DNA of 64,000 nt from Frederiksenia canicola. GTDB lineage: Bacteria; Pseudomonadota; Gammaproteobacteria; Enterobacterales; Pasteurellaceae. Under the pieces are notes generated by a model that did no database searches, was not told where the DNA came from, and saw only the letters and a program-made list of their open reading frames with translations. The stretch covers positions 496,001-560,000 of the forward strand of contig NZ_CP015029.1 of NCBI RefSeq assembly GCF_011455495.1, read 5' to 3'. Both the position numbers and the translations under genes were made by a program. Below, piece by piece: positions 60,723-64,000 of this stretch; within the stretch, counting starts at the first letter, position 1, and each line of letters starts with the position of its first letter.

Positions 60723-60808
60723 TTTTCTTCCTTTCGTTTCCCTAATCCTAATAAAACGACTAAAATAGCCAACTTGAATATTTTAATTTTTCGACAGAGA
60801 TCACAAAA

Positions 60809-61321
60809 ATGGCGGTATTAGACGTTTTAATTTATCCCGATGAGAATTTAGCCAAAGTTTGCCAACCGGTAGAAAACGTGGACGATGAACTGCGTCAGTT
60901 TATCGATGATATGTTTGAAACAATGTACGATCACGAAGGCATTGGTTTAGCTGCCCCGCAAGTAAACGTACTCAAACGGGTGATCACGATTGATATTGAA
61001 GGCGACAAAGCCCACCAAATCGTGCTGATTAACCCTGAAATTGTCGCTAGCTCAGGCGAAACGGGCATTGAAGAGGGGTGTTTGTCGATCCCCGGTTGCC
61101 GTGCCCTTGTGCCACGCAAAGAGAAATTGACGGTGAAAGCCTTAAACCGCAATGGCGAAGAATTTACCTTAGACGCAGACGGTTTGCTGGCGATTTGTAT
61201 TCAGCACGAAATCGACCACTTAAACGGTGTGCTGTTTGTTGATCATATTTCTCAACTCAAACGCCAACGCATTCGCGACAAAATGCTCAAACTCAAAAAG
61301 CAAATTGCGAGAGCAAAATAA
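60809..61321 (+). CDS. def: Peptide deformylase
   Basis: 170 residues. The three deformylase motifs are intact: GIGLAAPQ (near residue 44), EEGCLSIPG (near residue 89, metal Cys) and QHEIDHLNG (near residue 132, HEXXH). It removes the N-formyl group from new proteins. No fmt gene follows, unlike the usual def-fmt pair. Confidence 0.97.
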   Translation: MAVLDVLIYPDENLAKVCQPVENVDDELRQFIDDMFETMYDHEGIGLAAPQVNVLKRVITIDIEGDKAHQIVLINPEIVASSGETGIEEGCLSIPGCRALVPRKEKLTVKALNRNGEEFTLDADGLLAICIQHEIDHLNGVLFVDHISQLKRQRIRDKMLKLKKQIARAK

Positions 61322-61344
61322 GAGATTATTGTAAGGAGCCCCCT

Positions 61345-61770
61345 ATGTTTCGAGTTCACTCTCTGATCGCCTTATGTGGCACTTTGTTGTTGGTTGGATG
61401 TAGCACGACAACGGAAAACTTTGCTGCAAAAGTAAACAACGAGACAGTCGTCAATCATTCCCAAGCTTCAACAGCAACTGAAACTGGAGTGGCAAGTTTT
61501 TATAGTGATAAATTCAATGGGCGTAGAACCGCAAATGGTGAAATTTTCCACAATAAAAAACTCACAGCAGCACACAGAACTCTGCCTTTTGGTACTTATG
61601 TCAAAGTCACCGCATTGTGGAATGGGCGGAGTGTTGTGGTCAAAATCAATGACCGTGGGCCATTCATTAAAGGACGGGTGATTGATCTGTCCAAAGCAGC
61701 GGCGGCTAAGTTACATCTCATCGGCAAGGGCGTTGGCAAAGTAGATATTGAAGTCGTGCCTGCCCCGTAA
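61345..61770 (+). CDS. RlpA-like lipoprotein with double-psi barrel domain
   Basis: 141 residues. Lipoprotein signal with lipobox LLVGC (Cys19), a short linker, then a double-psi beta-barrel: [20 protein letters not shown] and [19 protein letters not shown]. There is no SPOR domain. It is probably an outer-membrane-anchored peptidoglycan hydrolase of the RlpA family, a paralogue of the gene at 54912. It starts 23 bp after def, with an AAGGAG ribosome binding site. Confidence 0.88.
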   Translation: MFRVHSLIALCGTLLLVGCSTTTENFAAKVNNETVVNHSQASTATETGVASFYSDKFNGRRTANGEIFHNKKLTAAHRTLPFGTYVKVTALWNGRSVVVKINDRGPFIKGRVIDLSKAAAAKLHLIGKGVGKVDIEVVPAP

Positions 61771-61846
61771 GTCTTGATTAGCTCAACAGAGCAGGTGAAA
61801 CCTGCTAGACTTTACTCGTTTTTATTTCACAAAATAAGGAAGAATT

Positions 61847-62773
61847 ATGATTATCGTAACAGGTGGTGCGGGGTTTATCGGTAGCAATATCGTGAAAGCC
61901 TTAAACGAACTCGGTAGAAAAGATATTTTAGTAGTGGATAATCTCAAAAAAGGTGAGAAATTCATCAATTTAGTCGATTTGGATATCGCAGACTATTGCG
62001 ATAAAGAAGATTTCATCGCATCAATTATTGCAGGCGATGATTTCGGCCCGATCGATGCGGTATTCCACGAAGGGGCTTGCTCAGCAACAACTGAATGGGA
62101 CGGCAAATATATGATGCAAAACAACTACGAATATTCCAAAGAGTTGCTGCATTTCTGTTTAGATCGTCAAATTCCATTCTTCTACGCATCCAGTGCCGCA
62201 ACCTATGGGGGGCGTTCAGATAATTTCATCGAAGAACGCCGTTTTGAGCAGCCGCTCAACGTGTACGGCTATTCTAAATTCCTATTTGATGAATATGTTC
62301 GCCAACTGTTGCCAGAGGCGGAATCGCCAGTATGCGGCTTCAAATATTTCAATGTATATGGCCCACGTGAACAACACAAAGGCTCAATGGCAAGTGTGGC
62401 GTTCCATTTAAACACTCAAATTCTCAACGGCGAAAACCCGAAACTGTTTGCTGGCAGCGAAACATTCCTACGTGATTTTGTCTATGTGGAAGACGTGGCA
62501 AAAGTGAATATTTGGGCGTGGCAGAACGGTATTTCAGGTATTTTCAATTTGGGCACAGGCAATGCGGAGTCTTTCAGAGCCGTGGCGGAAGCGGTAATTG
62601 ATTTCCATCAACAAGGCGAAATTGAAACCATTCCATTCCCAGATCATCTTAAATCTCGCTATCAAACGTTCACTCAAGCCGATTTAACCAAACTGCGTGC
62701 GGCAGGCTACAAAGAGCCATTCAAAACTGTCGCAGAAGGCACCAAAGCCTATATGCAGTGGTTGAATAGATAG
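61847..62773 (+). CDS. hldD: ADP-L-glycero-D-manno-heptose 6-epimerase HldD
   Basis: 308 residues, extended short-chain dehydrogenase family. NADP-binding [13 protein letters not shown] at the N-terminus and catalytic Y-x3-K in [12 protein letters not shown] (near residue 140); [10 protein letters not shown] supplies the Ser. It epimerises the heptose precursor of the LPS inner core. AAGGAAG precedes the ATG. Confidence 0.97.
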   Translation: MIIVTGGAGFIGSNIVKALNELGRKDILVVDNLKKGEKFINLVDLDIADYCDKEDFIASIIAGDDFGPIDAVFHEGACSATTEWDGKYMMQNNYEYSKELLHFCLDRQIPFFYASSAATYGGRSDNFIEERRFEQPLNVYGYSKFLFDEYVRQLLPEAESPVCGFKYFNVYGPREQHKGSMASVAFHLNTQILNGENPKLFAGSETFLRDFVYVEDVAKVNIWAWQNGISGIFNLGTGNAESFRAVAEAVIDFHQQGEIETIPFPDHLKSRYQTFTQADLTKLRAAGYKEPFKTVAEGTKAYMQWLNR

Positions 62774-62775
62774 CT

Positions 62776-62826
62776 GACAAGCGGTCACTTTCTTGCAAAA
62801 ATTTGCAAATCAGTGACCGTTTTTTA
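62776..62826 (+). terminator. hldD terminator built from an uptake signal
   Basis: ACAAGCGGTCACTTTC starts 4 bp after hldD. CGGTCACT (62782-62789) pairs with AGTGACCG (62812-62819), followed by seven T. The hairpin therefore combines uptake signal and intrinsic terminator. Confidence 0.88.
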
Positions 62827-62845
62827 TTTGAAGAAGGAAAGCAAA

Positions 62846-63679
62846 ATGATCAACAAAGATACTCAACTTTGTATGTCGCTCTCGGGTAGGCCAGGCAATT
62901 TTGGCACGCGTTTTCACAACTATTTATATGAAAAACTCGGGCTGAATTTTATCTACAAAGCCTTTACTACCACCGATATTGAACACGCCGTGAAAGGTGT
63001 GCGGGCGTTGGGTGTTCGTGGCTGTGCAGTGTCAATGCCATTTAAAGAGAGCTGTATGCCGTTTTTAGATGAAATCACGCCATCGGCTGCGGCGATTGAG
63101 TCGGTCAATACGATCGTCAATAACTCAGGTCGTCTCACCGCCTACAATACCGATTACATTGCGATTGCCAAGCTCATTGCAAAATATCAGCTAGATCCGA
63201 CCGCTTGCGTGATCGTGCACGGTAGTGGCGGCATGGCAAAAGCGGTAGTCGCGGCGTTTAAAAATGCGGGCTTTGAGCAGGTGAAAGTGTTTGCTCGCAA
63301 TGCACAAACGGGGAGCTATTTGGCAGATTTGTATGGTTTGGAATATATCAATAGCCTTGAAAATCAGCAGGCAGAGATTTTAGTCAACGTTACCCCAATT
63401 GGAATGGCAGGGGCGAAAGAAGCCGATGAATTGGCTTTCCCTGCGGCGATGATTGAAGCGGCACAAGTTGCTTTTGATGTGGTGGCACAGCCTGCGGATA
63501 CGTCGTTTATTCGTTATGCCACACAGCACGGTAAACGGACAATTTCAGGGGCGGAAGTGATTGTGCTACAAGCAGTGGAACAATTTGAGCTTTATACTGG
63601 GCTTCGCCCAAACGACACCTTGATTGCCGAAGCTGCAGCCTTTGCTCGTAGTCAGTCATCAGAAAGTAATAAGCGGTGA
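62846..63679 (+). CDS. Shikimate 5-dehydrogenase-like protein (HI0607/SDH-L type)
   Basis: 277 residues from ATG 62846 (ribosome binding site AAGAAGGAAA); an ATG 33 bp upstream would start inside the terminator hairpin and is rejected. N-terminal substrate domain (LSGRPGNFGTRFHNYLYE, VSMPFKESCMPFLD with the catalytic Lys), then a Rossmann domain with VIVHGSGGMAKAVVAAF. It matches the AroE-like group of Haemophilus HI0607 rather than true AroE; such enzymes are slow shikimate dehydrogenases of uncertain role. An uptake signal encodes DPTACV. Confidence 0.88.
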   Translation: MINKDTQLCMSLSGRPGNFGTRFHNYLYEKLGLNFIYKAFTTTDIEHAVKGVRALGVRGCAVSMPFKESCMPFLDEITPSAAAIESVNTIVNNSGRLTAYNTDYIAIAKLIAKYQLDPTACVIVHGSGGMAKAVVAAFKNAGFEQVKVFARNAQTGSYLADLYGLEYINSLENQQAEILVNVTPIGMAGAKEADELAFPAAMIEAAQVAFDVVAQPADTSFIRYATQHGKRTISGAEVIVLQAVEQFELYTGLRPNDTLIAEAAAFARSQSSESNKR

Positions 63680-63700
63680 GTTCTCACCGCCTTTTTGCAA

Positions 63701-64000
63701 TTAGATTTTACTTAAATCCACCAACGCCTCACGGGTGATGTCGCTGATTTTTTGGTTGCTTGTTAGGGTCATTGCTACACGCATTTCTTTGTTGAAAATA
63801 TCAAACATATTCTCTACACCAGCTTGCCCTGCAGCACCCAAAGCATAAACAAAGGCGCGACCGAGCATACAGGCATCAGCACCGAGAGCGATCATCCGTA
63901 CTACGTCTAAGCCGTTGCGAATCCCGGAGTCTGCGAGAATTTTGATATCGCCTTTCACCGCATCGGCAATGGAAGGCAGAGCTTTTGCACTCGAGAGTAC
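63701..64000 (-). CDS. lldD: L-lactate dehydrogenase LldD, 3' part
   Basis: The frame is open to the window edge. The visible C-terminal 99 residues read [19 protein letters not shown], then [20 protein letters not shown], then [17 protein letters not shown]. This is the FMN phosphate-binding end of the FMN-dependent alpha-hydroxy-acid dehydrogenase family and closest to LldD. It oxidises L-lactate to pyruvate at the inner membrane. It is convergent with the shikimate-dehydrogenase-like gene. Confidence 0.93.
   Translation of the reverse strand, partial: VLSSAKALPSIADAVKGDIKILADSGIRNGLDVVRMIALGADACMLGRAFVYALGAAGQAGVENMFDIFNKEMRVAMTLTSNQKISDITREALVDLSKI

Overview
The window reads as chromosome of a Pasteurellaceae bacterium, most likely Mannheimia or a close Actinobacillus-like relative. 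The 16S/23S rRNA, the gene orders and about 30 DNA uptake signal sequences support this. The uptake signals are of the Actinobacillus type (core ACAAGCGGT, often followed by an AT-rich stretch with TTTTGCAAA). No species name can be fixed from the sequence alone.

Layout. 1-3.9 kb: ribose uptake and phosphorylation (rbsA 3' end, rbsC, rbsB, rbsK). 4.1-9.8 kb: a complete rRNA operon (promoter, boxA, 16S, tRNA-Ile, tRNA-Ala, 23S, 5S, terminator). 9.8-12.7 kb: tusB-tusC-tusD-yheO, fkpA and divergent slyX. 12.7-17.7 kb: a DsbA-like thioredoxin-fold protein, mtnN, rimO and an HMW1C-type N-glycosyltransferase homologue with altered active-site residues and a lysine-rich tail. 17.8-20.9 kb: a TonB-dependent haemoglobin/haem receptor behind a Fur-like palindrome. 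21-23.5 kb: msrQ-msrP divergent from an ECF sigma/zinc anti-sigma pair, a candidate envelope oxidative-stress switch. 23.6-27.9 kb: lptM, lysA, a dioxygenase fragment, and mutY-yggX-mltC. 28.1-28.3 kb: tRNA-Phe and tRNA-Asn.

28.3-51.1 kb is a 22.8-kb accessory island bounded by perfect 184-bp direct repeats. Each repeat carries the 3' part of tRNA-Phe, all of tRNA-Asn and a terminator. The island holds a two-partner secretion/contact-dependent inhibition (CDI) locus: cdiB, a 3668-codon cdiA with a VENN motif, and a membrane-type immunity gene. About ten orphan toxin-tail/immunity modules follow in various states of decay. Several toxin tails share a C-terminal block and are followed at once by tiny membrane proteins. 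Others look like an RNase-type toxin, a deaminase-type remnant with a frameshifted immunity gene, and unknown toxins. An apparently identical 1-kb repeat links the main cdiA to one orphan module and could let the locus exchange its toxin.

51.3-60.7 kb is a conserved leftward cell-envelope and lipoate cluster: dprA, rsfS, rlmH, mrdA, mrdB, rlpA, dacA, ybeD, lipB, lipA. 60.8-64 kb: def, a second RlpA-like lipoprotein, hldD, a shikimate-dehydrogenase-like gene and the 3' end of lldD on the minus strand. Outside the island the gene order is ordinary for the family. The island, the altered glycosyltransferase and the uptake-signal-linked rearrangements deserve attention. All family assignments and residue comparisons were made by eye and from memory.
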